64,000 bases of DNA. Origin: Amycolatopsis sp. FDAARGOS 1241. Lineage in GTDB: Bacteria > Actinomycetota > Actinomycetes > Mycobacteriales > Pseudonocardiaceae. Positions 1 through 8,618 of the stretch are shown here, piece by piece. The stretch spans positions 8,398,001 to 8,462,000 of the forward strand of contig NZ_CP069526.1 in the NCBI RefSeq assembly GCF_016889705.1, given 5' to 3'. The notes under the pieces were generated by a model. That model was not told where the DNA came from and did no database searches. It was given only the letters and a program-made list of their open reading frames with translations. The position numbers and the translations under genes were made by a program. The stretch's first letter is position 1. Each line of letters starts with the position of its first letter.

Positions 1-606
1 CTGGAACAGGTCGTCCTTGTTGCCGGCGAGCGTGCCCGAAGCCTGCCCGAGCTTGGCGATCGTGTCGTGCAGGGCCTGGCCGTTGCCGTCGACGTTCTTC
101 GCGGCGGTGTTGAGCAGGTCCGACAGCGACCCGTTCTTGTTGGCGCCGTTGGGCCCGAGGTCCTGGCTGACCTTCGCGAGGCTCGCCGCGAGCTGGTCCA
201 CCTCGAGCGGCACCTCGGTGCGGTTGAGCGGGATCACGGCGCCGTCGGAGATCCGCGGGCCGCCGGTGTAGGCCGGGGCGAGCTGCACGTAGCGGTCGCT
301 GACCAGCGACGGCGCGACGATCAGCGCCTTCGCGTCGGCGGGCACCGGCACCGAGCGGTCGTACTCGACGTCCACGCGGACCTGGTTGCCCATGGGCTGG
401 ACCTTGGTGACCGTGCCCATGTCGACGCCGAGCATCCGCACGCTGTTGCCCTCGTAGAGGCCGACGGCGCCGGAGAAGTAGGCGGTGAGGTGGTTGCGCC
501 CAGCGTCTTTGAGCGTCCACCAGATGCCGCCGGCGACCACGAGGGCCAGCACGACGGCGATCGAGGCACCCCGCAGGAGCGACTGGCCGAACCGGGTGTC
601 ACTCAT
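1..606 (-). CDS. MCE family protein (MceD position), 3' end outside window
   Basis: Substrate-binding MCE protein of an Mce lipid/sterol import system, anchored in the membrane with its bulk in the envelope. The visible 202 codons start at ATG 606, which overlaps the previous gene's stop as ATGA. Residues about 14-31 form one membrane anchor. The MCE domain follows (SVRMLGVDMGTV, then SDRYVQLAP), then the start of the helical region. It is the fourth MCE gene of the operon, hence the MceD position. The C-terminus lies beyond base 1. Confidence 0.88.
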   Translation of the reverse strand, partial: MSDTRFGQSLLRGASIAVVLALVVAGGIWWTLKDAGRNHLTAYFSGAVGLYEGNSVRMLGVDMGTVTKVQPMGNQVRVDVEYDRSVPVPADAKALIVAPSLVSDRYVQLAPAYTGGPRISDGAVIPLNRTEVPLEVDQLAASLAKVSQDLGPNGANKNGSLSDLLNTAAKNVDGNGQALHDTIAKLGQASGTLAGNKDDLFQ

Positions 607-1589
607 TTCGTGTTGCACCCCTCTTGGTTGATCGGTCCGACCGAGGGCAGCACCAGGCCGCAGATGTAGTTGTCGAACCAGTGCCCGGTGCCGATGGTGT
701 TGGTGAACACGCGGACGAACGGGGCGAACTTGGCGATGCCCTGCGCCAGCGAGTCCTGGTTGCGCTGCAGCATCGAGGTGAGCTGGTCGAGCTGCGTCAG
801 CACGGGGTCGAGCTGCTTGTCGTTGTCGTCGACGAGGCCCTGCAGCTGCGTGGCCAGCTCCTGGGAGCCCTGCAGCAGCGCCGTGATGGCCCGCTCGCGC
901 TGGGAGATCTCGTCGAGCAGCTTGTTGCCGTCGGCGATGAGCTTCTGCACCTCGGCGTCGCGGTCGACGAGCGTCTGCGACACCTCCCGGGTATTGGCCA
1001 GCAGGTTCGACAGCTGCGTGTCACGCGAGGCGATCGTGTCCGACAGCTTCGACAGGCCCGACAGCGCGCCCTTCACGTCCTGGGGCGTGTTGGCGAACGT
1101 CTGGGTGATGGTGTCGAAGCTCTTCGCCAGCTGGTTCGTGTCGATGTCGTCGACGGTCTGTGAGAGGCCGCGGAACGCGTCGAGCACGTCGTACGGGGAC
1201 ATCGTGCGGTCGCGCGGGATGGTCTGGCTGGGGTTGAGCGTGCCGACGCCCTGCGGGTCCAGCGACAGGTACTTCTGTCCCAGCAGCGTCTTGATCTTGA
1301 TGGCTGCCGTGGTCTTGTCGCCGAGCCAGGCGTCCTTGACCTTGAAGGACACCTTGACGCTGGCGCCGTCGAGCTTGATCGCCGACACCTTGCCGACCTT
1401 GACGCCGGCGATGCGCACGTCGTTGTCGGCCGTGAGCCCCGCGGCTTCGGAGAAGTCCGCGCTGTAGGTCGTGCCGCCGCCGATCACCGGCAGGTCGTCG
1501 GAATTGAGGGCGGCGATGAAGCCGAGCACCAGCACCGCGAGGCCGATCAGCGCGATCGGGACCGGGTTGCGCTTCTGGAACGACTTCAT
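603..1589 (-). CDS. MCE family protein (MceC position)
   Basis: Envelope MCE protein of 328 residues, third of its kind in the operon. An N-terminal membrane segment (IALIGLAVLVLGFIAAL) precedes the MCE domain (DVRIAGVKVGKV, LLGQKYLSLDP) and a long helical, Gln/Leu-rich C-terminal region typical of the family, which forms the hexameric lipid tunnel in studied homologues. I chose ATG 1589 because a GAGAGG ribosome-binding site lies 8 bases upstream and the ATG overlaps the upstream stop as ATGA. A GTG nine bases further up is possible but has no better site. Confidence 0.9.
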   Translation of the reverse strand: MKSFQKRNPVPIALIGLAVLVLGFIAALNSDDLPVIGGGTTYSADFSEAAGLTADNDVRIAGVKVGKVSAIKLDGASVKVSFKVKDAWLGDKTTAAIKIKTLLGQKYLSLDPQGVGTLNPSQTIPRDRTMSPYDVLDAFRGLSQTVDDIDTNQLAKSFDTITQTFANTPQDVKGALSGLSKLSDTIASRDTQLSNLLANTREVSQTLVDRDAEVQKLIADGNKLLDEISQRERAITALLQGSQELATQLQGLVDDNDKQLDPVLTQLDQLTSMLQRNQDSLAQGIAKFAPFVRVFTNTIGTGHWFDNYICGLVLPSVGPINQEGCNTK

Positions 1590-2617
1590 CCGCTGCACCT
1601 CTCACGGTTGGACGGCAGCAGCGGCACGTCGATCGGCTTGTTGAGGACCGGCGGCAGCGACACGTTGCCCGTCATCTCGCACGCGTAGAAGTTGAACCAC
1701 GAGCCGTAGTCCGCGGTCCTGGTCAGCGCGCTCACCTTCGTCGGCAGGAACTGGATGAAGTGTTCCAGCGTCGGCTCGTTCTTGTTGAGCTTCGTGGTGA
1801 GGTCGCCCAGCGCGCTGATGTCGTCCTTCAGCGGCTGGCGCGCGTCGCCGAGCAGGCCCGCTGTGGTCTGGGCCAGGTTGCCGAGGCTGTCGATCGCGTC
1901 GCCGATCGGCTTGCGGTCCTGCGCGAGGCCGGACACCAGCTGCTGCAGCTTCACGATCAGGTCGCTCAGCTGCGGCGTGTGCGCGTTGACGGTGTCGAGC
2001 ACGGAGTTGAGGTTGTCGATGACCTCGCCGATGACCTTGTCCTTGTCGGCGATCGTGGTGGCCAGCGACGCCGTGTGCGACAGCAGGCTTTCGACGGTGC
2101 CACCCTCGCCCTGCAGGACCTGGATGACCTCGTAGGAGAGCTTGTTGACGTCGTCGGGGTTCAGGGCGGTGAACAGCGGTTTGAACCCGTTGAACAGCTC
2201 GGTCAGGTCCAGCGCGGGCGTGGTGCGCTCGAGCGGGATCGTGCCACCGGGCTGGAGCATCCGGCCCGAGGTGTCGGTGCCCTCGCCGAGCGAGAGGTAG
2301 CGCTGGCCGACGAGGTTGCGGAACTTGATCTGCGCGGTCACGCCCGCGGGCAGCCGGCGGCCGGCGTCCACCTCGAAGTCCACCTGCGCCTGGCGCTTGT
2401 CGACGATCTTCACGTCCTTGACCGTGCCCACGCGGACGCCGGCGATGCGCACGTCGTCACCGTTGAGCAACAGCGTCGCGTCGGTGAAACGCGCCGAGTA
2501 CTCGTTGGTGCTGGTGGTGTTGATGTTCGCGATGCTGATGCCGAGGATCGCGGTGAACAGCACCGTGATGACCACGAAGATCGACAGCTTGATCAGCGGC
2601 GCGGCGAGTCCCCTCAC
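1586..2617 (-). CDS. MCE family protein (MceB position)
   Basis: Envelope MCE protein, 343 residues, starting at GTG 2617, which overlaps the stop of the gene before it. It has an N-terminal membrane segment (LSIFVVITVLFTAILGI), an MCE domain with DVRIAGVRVGTV and LVGQRYLSLGEG, and a helical tail. Position and coupling make it the second MCE subunit of a presumed heterohexamer. The substrate class (sterol, fatty acid or mycolate-like lipid) cannot be read from the sequence. Confidence 0.9.
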   Translation of the reverse strand: MRGLAAPLIKLSIFVVITVLFTAILGISIANINTTSTNEYSARFTDATLLLNGDDVRIAGVRVGTVKDVKIVDKRQAQVDFEVDAGRRLPAGVTAQIKFRNLVGQRYLSLGEGTDTSGRMLQPGGTIPLERTTPALDLTELFNGFKPLFTALNPDDVNKLSYEVIQVLQGEGGTVESLLSHTASLATTIADKDKVIGEVIDNLNSVLDTVNAHTPQLSDLIVKLQQLVSGLAQDRKPIGDAIDSLGNLAQTTAGLLGDARQPLKDDISALGDLTTKLNKNEPTLEHFIQFLPTKVSALTRTADYGSWFNFYACEMTGNVSLPPVLNKPIDVPLLPSNRERCSG

Positions 2618-3951
2618 TTCACCGTCACCTCCGCGCCCCGGTAGAGCGGGCCGACGAGCAACGAGCCCCAGCCCGGGAAGTCACCCTGCTGCATGCCGAC
2701 CTGCGGCCCGAGGAGCCCGGCCAGGAAGTCGTTCTCCGCGGCCGTGTTCGCCGGGTTGCCACCGCCGTCGCCGCCGCCGGAGTCGGCCGGGTTGAGACCG
2801 ATGCTGTGCGAGTTCGGCGACGTGGTGTGCGTGGTGCCGTCCTTGAACGCGCCGTCGGGCGGGTCCTGCGGGAACGGGTTCGGCAGGTTCTTCAGGTCGT
2901 AGCAGCGCGGGCCGCGCTTGTCCTCGAAGCGCGGTTCGTCCTGACCCGCCTTGTAGGGACCCCGGTTCACCGTCACCTCGATCGTCGCGTGCAGGCCGGG
3001 CTGCTTCGTGCCCTTGCCGAGCGCCTGGTCGACGACCGGCACGAGCTTGGCCATCTGCCCGATCACGCACGGGTACTCCGGTGCGTACTTGGCGAGCAGC
3101 TCGGCCGTGGGCCGCGCGGTGTCGGCAAGGCTGATGATGTTCTGCGAGTTGGCTTCCAGGAACGACTGCAGGTCCTGCGACGCCGTCGTGAGGTTGCCGT
3201 AGAGGTTCGCCAGGTTCTGGCGCTCGTCGACCACGGTGCGCGTGGTCGTGCTCAGGTTGTCGAGGCTCTGCACCAGATCCGGCGCCGAGGCCCGCAGGTT
3301 GTCGGAGAACTCCGCGAGCGCCTTGAGGTTGTGCTGCAGTTCGGGCTCGTGCGGGTTCAGCTTGCCGAGGTAGTCGCCCAGCTGCGACAGCGTGTCGCCG
3401 AGCTGGGAGCCGCGGCCCTGCAGCGCGGTGGAGATCGCGGTGAGTGTGCTGGAGAGCTTCTGCGGCTGCACCGCCTGCAGCACCGGCAGCAGGTGCTGCA
3501 GCGCCTGCTCCAGCTCGATCGCGCTGGAGGTGCGGTCCTGCGGGATCACGTCGCCGTCGGTGAGCGTCTTCGCCGACGGGTCCTTCGGGATCTGCAGCGA
3601 CACGTACCGCTCGCCGAAGAGCGTCTTCGGCAGGAAGCGCGCGGAGACGTTTTCGGGGATCAGCTTCGTGTACTGGGGGTCGAGGTCGAGCGTGAGCTCG
3701 GCGCCGTCGTTCGTGGCGGAGATCGTCTTGACCGACCCGACGATCAGCCCGCGCACCTTCACGTCCGACTGCTCGAGCAGCTGGTTGCCGATGCTGTCGG
3801 CCTCGAGCTTCACGGTGACGAACTTGGTGAACGCCTTGTCGTACAACGCGATGCTCAGGGCCACACCTCCCACGAGCAGCGCCACGAGCAGCAGGCCCAG
3901 GAGCCTGCGCCGCAGTGTTGCCACCGGCCCACCCACCCCTCCTGTGGTCAT
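2614..3951 (-). CDS. MCE family protein (MceA position)
   Basis: First MCE subunit of the operon, 445 residues. ATG 3951 overlaps the YrbE stop as ATGA, so a much longer open frame running upstream in the same phase is not real. The N-terminal membrane segment (LLGLLLVALLVGGVALSIAL) is followed by an MCE domain (DVKVRGLIVGSV, LFGERYVSLQIP) and a helical region. A Gly/Pro/Asn-rich C-terminal tail of about 90 residues is longer than in MceB and MceC here and resembles the disordered tails common in MceA-type proteins. Confidence 0.9.
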   Translation of the reverse strand: MTTGGVGGPVATLRRRLLGLLLVALLVGGVALSIALYDKAFTKFVTVKLEADSIGNQLLEQSDVKVRGLIVGSVKTISATNDGAELTLDLDPQYTKLIPENVSARFLPKTLFGERYVSLQIPKDPSAKTLTDGDVIPQDRTSSAIELEQALQHLLPVLQAVQPQKLSSTLTAISTALQGRGSQLGDTLSQLGDYLGKLNPHEPELQHNLKALAEFSDNLRASAPDLVQSLDNLSTTTRTVVDERQNLANLYGNLTTASQDLQSFLEANSQNIISLADTARPTAELLAKYAPEYPCVIGQMAKLVPVVDQALGKGTKQPGLHATIEVTVNRGPYKAGQDEPRFEDKRGPRCYDLKNLPNPFPQDPPDGAFKDGTTHTTSPNSHSIGLNPADSGGGDGGGNPANTAAENDFLAGLLGPQVGMQQGDFPGWGSLLVGPLYRGAEVTVK

Positions 3952-4784
3952 CCCGCAATCCTCACCGTGACGTCGGTTCCCCAGATGGCGAAACCGATGA
4001 AGAAGTTCACGATCGAAACCGTGACGATGGAAAGGCGAACCGCGCGGCCCACGGCCACGCCCACCCCGGCGGGCCCGCCGGAGGCGCGGTAGCCGAAGTA
4101 GCAGTGCGAAAGAATGATCAAGACGCTGAAGATCAGCACTTTGATGAACGAGTACAAGACGTCTTGCGGCGGTAGGAACAGGTCGAAGTAGTGGTCGTAG
4201 GTCCCCGCCGATTGGCCGTAGATGTAGATGACCACCAGCCGCGACGCGAGGTACGAGCTCAGCAGGCCGATGACGTAGAGCGGGATCACGGCCACGAAAC
4301 CGGCGATGATCCGGGTGGTCACGAGGTACGGGAGGCTGGGCACGCCCATGACCTCGAGCGCGTCGATCTCCTCGGAGATCCGCATCGCGCCCAGCTGTGC
4401 GGTGAAGCCGGCGCCGACCGTGGCCGACAGCGCCAGCCCGGCGACGAGCGGCGCGATCTCGCGGGTGTTGAAGAACGCCGTGAGGAAGCCGGTGAACGCC
4501 GAGGTGCCGATGGAGTTCAGGGCCGAGTAGCCCTGCAGGCCCACGAGGACACCGGTGAACAGCGTCAGGCCGACCATCACGCCGACCGTGCCGCCGATGA
4601 CCGCGAGCGAACCGGAGCCGAAGCTGACCTCGGCGAGCAGGCGCAGGACTTCCTTCAGGTACCGGCGCAGCGTGCGCGGCGTCCACAGCAGAGCGCGGCC
4701 GTAGAAGGACATCTGGTCGCCCAGCGTGTCCAGGGTCTCGAGCGGACGGTGGGCGACCCGCTTGGCACCCGCGATGAACGTCAT
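3948..4784 (-). CDS. YrbE/MlaE-type ABC permease (second of pair)
   Basis: Integral membrane permease of the MlaE family, 278 residues with about five hydrophobic segments. It carries the family's cytoplasmic coupling stretch (AMRISEEIDALEVMGV) that contacts the ATPase. With its neighbour it should form the membrane core of the Mce importer, energised by the Mkl ATPase. It starts 2 bases after the first permease ends and overlaps mceA by 4 bases, so it belongs to the same transcript. Confidence 0.92.
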   Translation of the reverse strand: MTFIAGAKRVAHRPLETLDTLGDQMSFYGRALLWTPRTLRRYLKEVLRLLAEVSFGSGSLAVIGGTVGVMVGLTLFTGVLVGLQGYSALNSIGTSAFTGFLTAFFNTREIAPLVAGLALSATVGAGFTAQLGAMRISEEIDALEVMGVPSLPYLVTTRIIAGFVAVIPLYVIGLLSSYLASRLVVIYIYGQSAGTYDHYFDLFLPPQDVLYSFIKVLIFSVLIILSHCYFGYRASGGPAGVGVAVGRAVRLSIVTVSIVNFFIGFAIWGTDVTVRIAG

Positions 4785-4786
4785 GG

Positions 4787-5581
4787 TCAGTCCAGCTTTC
4801 CGGGCACGAGCTGCAGGTAGATCAGCGTGATCACGAAGTTCACGACGAAGAGCAGCAGGAAGGTGATGACCACCGACTGGTTCACCGCGTCGCCCACGCC
4901 CTTCGGGCCACCGCTGGGGTGCAGGCCCCGGTAAGCGGCCACGACCGCGGCGATGAAGCCGAAGATCAGGGCCTTGAGCTCACCCACCCAGAGGTCGGAT
5001 TCCTGCGCCAGCGCGGAGAAGCTCGCCAGGTACGCGCCCGGGGTGCCGCCCTGCAGCACGACGTTGAAGAAGTAGCCGCCGAGCACGCCGATGACGCTGA
5101 CCATGCCGTTGAGCAGCAGCGCCACGAGCATCATCGCGAGCGTGCGTGGCACGATCAGGCGCTGGACCGCGGAGACGCCCAGCACCTCCATCGCGTCGAT
5201 CTCCTCGCGGATGGTGCGGGCGCCGATGTCCGCGCAGACCGCGCTGCCGCCCGCGCCGGCCACCAGCAGCGCCGTGACCAGCGGGCTGGCCTGCTGCACG
5301 GTGGCGAGCACCGAACCGGCGCCGGTGTAGGACTGCGCGCCGAGCTGCCGGGCCAGCGCGCCGAACTGCAGCGAGATGACCGCGCCGAACGGGATCGCGA
5401 CGAGCGCCGTCGGCAGGATCGTGACGCTGGCGATGAACCAGGCCTGCTGGATGAACTCCCGCAGCTGGAACGGGCGCTGGAAGATGCCGCGGATGATGTC
5501 CAGACCGAGGGCGAACAGGTTCCCGGTCTCGCGGAGCATGCCGTAGCCGGGGATCTTCGCCGGTGCTGCGTTCGAGCTCAC
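4787..5581 (-). CDS. YrbE/MlaE-type ABC permease (first of pair)
   Basis: MlaE-family permease of 264 residues with several membrane segments. Its coupling motif (TIREEIDAMEVLGVSA) is clearly paralogous to that of the second permease. The start is GTG 5581, which overlaps the ATPase stop as GTGA. The open frame continues far upstream in phase, but that part is the shadow of the ATPase gene. In mycobacteria the paired YrbE proteins form the channel of each Mce transporter. Confidence 0.92.
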   Translation of the reverse strand: MSSNAAPAKIPGYGMLRETGNLFALGLDIIRGIFQRPFQLREFIQQAWFIASVTILPTALVAIPFGAVISLQFGALARQLGAQSYTGAGSVLATVQQASPLVTALLVAGAGGSAVCADIGARTIREEIDAMEVLGVSAVQRLIVPRTLAMMLVALLLNGMVSVIGVLGGYFFNVVLQGGTPGAYLASFSALAQESDLWVGELKALIFGFIAAVVAAYRGLHPSGGPKGVGDAVNQSVVITFLLLFVVNFVITLIYLQLVPGKLD

Positions 5582-6771
5582 GCGCCACCCGGCCCGTTCT
5601 GTCCTGGCCCGAAGCCGCCTGGTCTCGGCGCGCCACCCGGGATGCGGGCGACCTGGTCGGCCGGCAGCTGGCCCTGGTGGCGGTCGGGGGCGGGGCTGCG
5701 GTCCTGGATCCGCGGGATCTGCTGCGTGTCCTCGGGACCGGGGCGGTTCTGCGGCGGCTGGTGCGGGTGCACGTTGTAGTGCCGCTGCTCCTCCGGCGTG
5801 AGGGACTCGATGATCCCCTCCTGCGCGGCCGGTGGGAGCGTGTGGAGGATCCGCATCACCCGGTCCATGCGGCGGCGGGCGCCGGCGCGCTCGGGCAGGC
5901 CGGGGCTCGGCTGCATCTGCGGGACGACGCCGCGGACGTCCTCGTCGGGCGACCCGTCGTTGTGGCCCATCGCGGCTTCCGCTTCCTCGCGGGCCATCGT
6001 GGCGGAGTCCTTCTCCTCGGACATCCCGATGGGGCCGCGCTTGCGGCCGTTGAGGAACTGTTCGACCACGGGCTCGTCGCTGGTGAGCAACACCTCGCGC
6101 GGGCCGAACATCACGAGTTCCTTGCGGAAGAGCATGCCCAGGTTGTCGGGCACCGTGCGCGCGAGGTTGATGTTGTGGGACACGATCAGGATCGTCGCGT
6201 CGATCTGCGCGTTGAGGTCGATGAGCAGCTGTGAGATGTACGCGGTGCGCACGGGGTCCAGACCGGAGTCCGGCTCGTCGACCAGGATGATCTGCGGGTC
6301 GAGCACCAGGGCCCGCGCGAGGCCGGCGCGCTTGCGCATACCACCGGAGATCTCGCCGGGGAGCTTCTTGTCCGCGCCGGCCAGACCCGTCATCTCCAGC
6401 TTCTCCTGGACAATGCGGCGGATCTCCGACTCGGACTTCTTCGTGTGCTCCCGCAGCGGGAACGCGACGTTGTCGTAGAGGTTCATCGAGCCGAACAGCG
6501 CGCCGTCCTGGAAGAGGACGCCGAAGAGCTTCCGGATCTCGTACAGCTTGTGCTCGGAGCAGGTGACGATGTCCACGCCGTTGATCACGCAGCGGCCCTT
6601 GTCGGGCTTCAGCAGGCCGATCATCGACTTCAGGAACACCGACTTGCCGGTTCCCGACGGGCCCAGCATCGCGGACACCTCGCCGGGAGGCAGCGTCAGC
6701 GTCACGTCCCGCCAGATGGTCTGCCTGCCGAAGGACTTCGTGAGACCTTCGATGACCACCTCGGCACCCAT
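5578..6771 (-). CDS. mkl: Mce-associated ABC ATPase Mkl/MceG
   Basis: ATPase that powers the Mce importer, 397 residues. Visible motifs are Walker A GPSGTGKS, the signature region PGEISGGMRKRAGLA, and Walker B IILVDEPDSGLD followed by the H-loop SHNIN. The long C-terminal extension (GPIGMSEEKDSATMA, then LPERAGARRR) matches my memory of mycobacterial Mkl, with an extra Pro/Gln-rich tail. ATG 6771 has a GGAGG site 4-5 bases upstream. In M. tuberculosis mkl lies near rplJL but away from the mce genes. Here it is the first gene of an mce operon and next to rplL. Confidence 0.95.
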   Translation of the reverse strand: MGAEVVIEGLTKSFGRQTIWRDVTLTLPPGEVSAMLGPSGTGKSVFLKSMIGLLKPDKGRCVINGVDIVTCSEHKLYEIRKLFGVLFQDGALFGSMNLYDNVAFPLREHTKKSESEIRRIVQEKLEMTGLAGADKKLPGEISGGMRKRAGLARALVLDPQIILVDEPDSGLDPVRTAYISQLLIDLNAQIDATILIVSHNINLARTVPDNLGMLFRKELVMFGPREVLLTSDEPVVEQFLNGRKRGPIGMSEEKDSATMAREEAEAAMGHNDGSPDEDVRGVVPQMQPSPGLPERAGARRRMDRVMRILHTLPPAAQEGIIESLTPEEQRHYNVHPHQPPQNRPGPEDTQQIPRIQDRSPAPDRHQGQLPADQVARIPGGAPRPGGFGPGQNGPGGA

Positions 6772-7235
6772 CGCACCTCCAGGAGCTGTTCCGCGTCGTC
6801 GCGCACCGCCGCCCCGCGCCACTGGCAACGGGAGCCCGCGCCGATGCGCGCCGCGATCTCCGCGTCAACCAGGTGCAACGAGCTGGGTGCGAACAGGTTA
6901 CTCACCAGTTTTCTTCCCTGACGAGGCCAGTGAGCACCTCACCCGTTCGGGCTGTTTTCCGGCGACCGCTGGCAGCACGGTAGTGCACGTCACTCAGGGA
7001 CGCAGATCCAGATGGCCTAAACCAGGTCACTCCACGGGGCTAACCGGAGCAAACGGAACAGATCGACGGCCCACCCGAGGTGATCGAGTGGTTCGCCTTG
7101 GTCACCAGAACGGCTAAGACTATGGCGCAGACCAGGCTGGCGCGCACAACGAGCACGGTGATGGTCGCGAGGAAGAGGGTGCAGCGACCTGCTGGGCGAG
7201 TGGGCCGCGGTGGTACGGACCCGTGATCACAAGGA
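6772..7235. other. Noncoding gap between mkl and the rplL terminator
   Basis: About 460 bases without a convincing gene. It must hold the promoter of the minus-strand mce operon. I could not identify a confident -35/-10 pair. A 67-codon minus-strand frame starting at 6905 runs into the mkl start in another phase and is probably spurious. Confidence 0.5.
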
Positions 7236-7269
7236 AAGGGGCGGGCATCCGCGTGGATGCCCGCCCCTT
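7236..7269 (-). terminator. Rho-independent terminator after rplL
   Basis: Perfect 15-bp stem (7236-7250 with 7255-7269) closed by a four-base loop. It lies 38 bases past the rplL stop on the minus strand and ends in a short A/T run, so it closes the rplJL transcript ahead of mkl. Confidence 0.85.
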
Positions 7270-7306
7270 CACGAGGTGGTGCACAGGGCGCTGACGCGCC
7301 CGGGGA

Positions 7307-7696
7307 TCACTTGATGGTGATCTTGGCGCCGGCGGCCTCGAGCTTCTCCTTGGCGGCGTCGGCGGCCTCCTTGTCGACCTTCTCGAGGAGGGCCTTGGGA
7401 GCGGCCTCGACCAGCTCCTTGGCCTCCTTCAGGCCCAGGCCCGAGACGACCTCGCGGACGACCTTGATGACCTGGATCTTCTTGTCACCGGCCGACTCGA
7501 GGACGACGTCGAACTCGTCCTGCTCCTCGGCGGCGGCCGGGGCGGCACCCGCGGCACCCGGGGCGGCGGCGACGGCGACCGGCGCGGCGGCGGTGACGTC
7601 GAAGGTGGTCTCGAACTCCTTCACGAACTCGGACAGCTCGAGGAGGGTCAGCTCCTTGAAGGCGTCGATCAGCTCGGCGGTGCTCAGCTTCGCCAT
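7307..7696 (-). CDS. rplL: 50S ribosomal protein L7/L12
   Basis: Stalk protein L7/L12, 129 residues, which recruits translation factors to the 50S subunit and binds L10 as dimers. The N-terminal dimerisation helix ([20 protein letters not shown]), an Ala/Pro hinge around residues 35-57 and the conserved C-terminal domain ([20 protein letters not shown], ending GAKITIK) are all present. It lies 48 bases downstream of rplJ in the usual order and is followed by a strong terminator. Confidence 0.98.
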   Translation of the reverse strand: MAKLSTAELIDAFKELTLLELSEFVKEFETTFDVTAAAPVAVAAAPGAAGAAPAAAEEQDEFDVVLESAGDKKIQVIKVVREVVSGLGLKEAKELVEAAPKALLEKVDKEAADAAKEKLEAAGAKITIK

Positions 7697-7744
7697 GATG
7701 GCTTCCTCTCAGAAAAACGAACTAGGCGTTCGGGGTGGGGTGGT

Positions 7745-8299
7745 TCAGCTCTCGGCGGGTGCTTCGGCTGCTTCGGTACCGGCGGCGCCGCCCTGCTTCT
7801 CCTGCAGCGCAGCAGCCAGGCGGGCGACCTGGGACGCCGGCGCCTGGAACAGCGCGGCGGCCTGGGACAGCTTCGCCTTGAACGCGCCCGCCGCCTTGGC
7901 GAGCAGGACCTCACGGCTGTCGAGATCGGCGATCTGGTTGATCTCTTCCACGGACAGCGTCTTGCCGTCCATGTAGCCGCCCTTGATCACAAGCGCGTTG
8001 TTGTCCTTCGCGAAGTCGCGAAGCGCCTTGGCGGCGTCGACGGCTTCGCCCTCGACGAAGGCGATCGCGGTCGCGCCGACGAACAGGTCCTCGAGACCCT
8101 CGATGCCGGCGTCCTCGGCGGCACGCTTCACGAGGGTGTTCTTCGCGACCCGGTACTTGGCACTGGTGCCGAGAGCGCGGCGCAGCTGGGACAGCTGGGA
8201 CACGGAGAGGCCGGTGTACTGGGTAACGACGGTGGCCGAGCTGCTGCGGAAGCTCTCCGCGATCTCGGCGACGGCCGCCACCTTGTCGGGCTTCGCCAT
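7745..8299 (-). CDS. rplJ: 50S ribosomal protein L10
   Basis: L10, the base of the ribosomal stalk, 184 residues. The N-terminal RNA-binding domain is recognisable ([41 protein letters not shown]). The C-terminal helix that binds L7/L12 dimers is followed by an Ala/Glu-rich tail. A leader of about 220 bases with a hairpin lies upstream, in line with autogenous control by the L10-L12 complex. Confidence 0.98.
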   Translation of the reverse strand: MAKPDKVAAVAEIAESFRSSSATVVTQYTGLSVSQLSQLRRALGTSAKYRVAKNTLVKRAAEDAGIEGLEDLFVGATAIAFVEGEAVDAAKALRDFAKDNNALVIKGGYMDGKTLSVEEINQIADLDSREVLLAKAAGAFKAKLSQAAALFQAPASQVARLAAALQEKQGGAAGTEAAEAPAES

Positions 8300-8525
8300 G
8301 GTCGCCTCCTCTCTTGGCTAGTGTTTCCACTGGTCCTTCGAGAGCCCCCTGAGACGGAAAAACGCCCACGCGCAGCAGCACGGGGCGTTCGATACGGCAC
8401 AATCGTGCCGAGCCTCGTTCCTCCTGCGCGGGCCGCCCGCCGTTTCGCGGGACCTTCGTTCCGGGCACTCAGCGAGCACTCGGAAAACCAGCGGTCTTCG
8501 GTAGAACCGTCGACCAGTGTACGGG
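8300..8525 (-). promoter_or_regulatory. Ribosomal protein L10 leader (rplJL autoregulation)
   Basis: The minus-strand leader upstream of rplJ carries a GAAGACCGCTGG-like segment (plus coordinates about 8484-8507) and a GCGCAGGAGG segment (8420-8429). I recognise both from L10 leader RNAs. A terminator-like hairpin follows. A TACACT -10-like hexamer (minus strand, 8516-8521) would place the transcript start just upstream. Recognition is from memory, not a covariance-model search. Confidence 0.65.
8361..8389 (-). terminator. Attenuator-like hairpin in the rplJ leader
   Basis: A 12-bp stem (8361-8367 plus 8369-8373 pairing with 8378-8382 plus 8383-8389, one bulged base, four-base loop) is followed on the minus strand by a T run. 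It lies inside the leader, about 60 bases before the rplJ start, where an attenuator is expected. Confidence 0.65.
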
Positions 8526-8618
8526 ACGGTTCCGGCGGTCGTGGCGGGGCCCCCTCGCTGACCAGCGACAAGCCGCCCGGACTCGGGGATCCGGTCGCCA
8601 GCGGGCATCATTGGTGAC

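Noticed and set aside
2614..4686. 690-residue MCE fusion protein
   Set aside because: The first 245 codons are an out-of-phase shadow of the YrbE permease; the true start ATG 3951 overlaps its stop.
6702..6905. Small minus-strand gene before mkl
   Set aside because: It overlaps the mkl start out of phase, lacks a clear ribosome site and shows no recognisable sequence.
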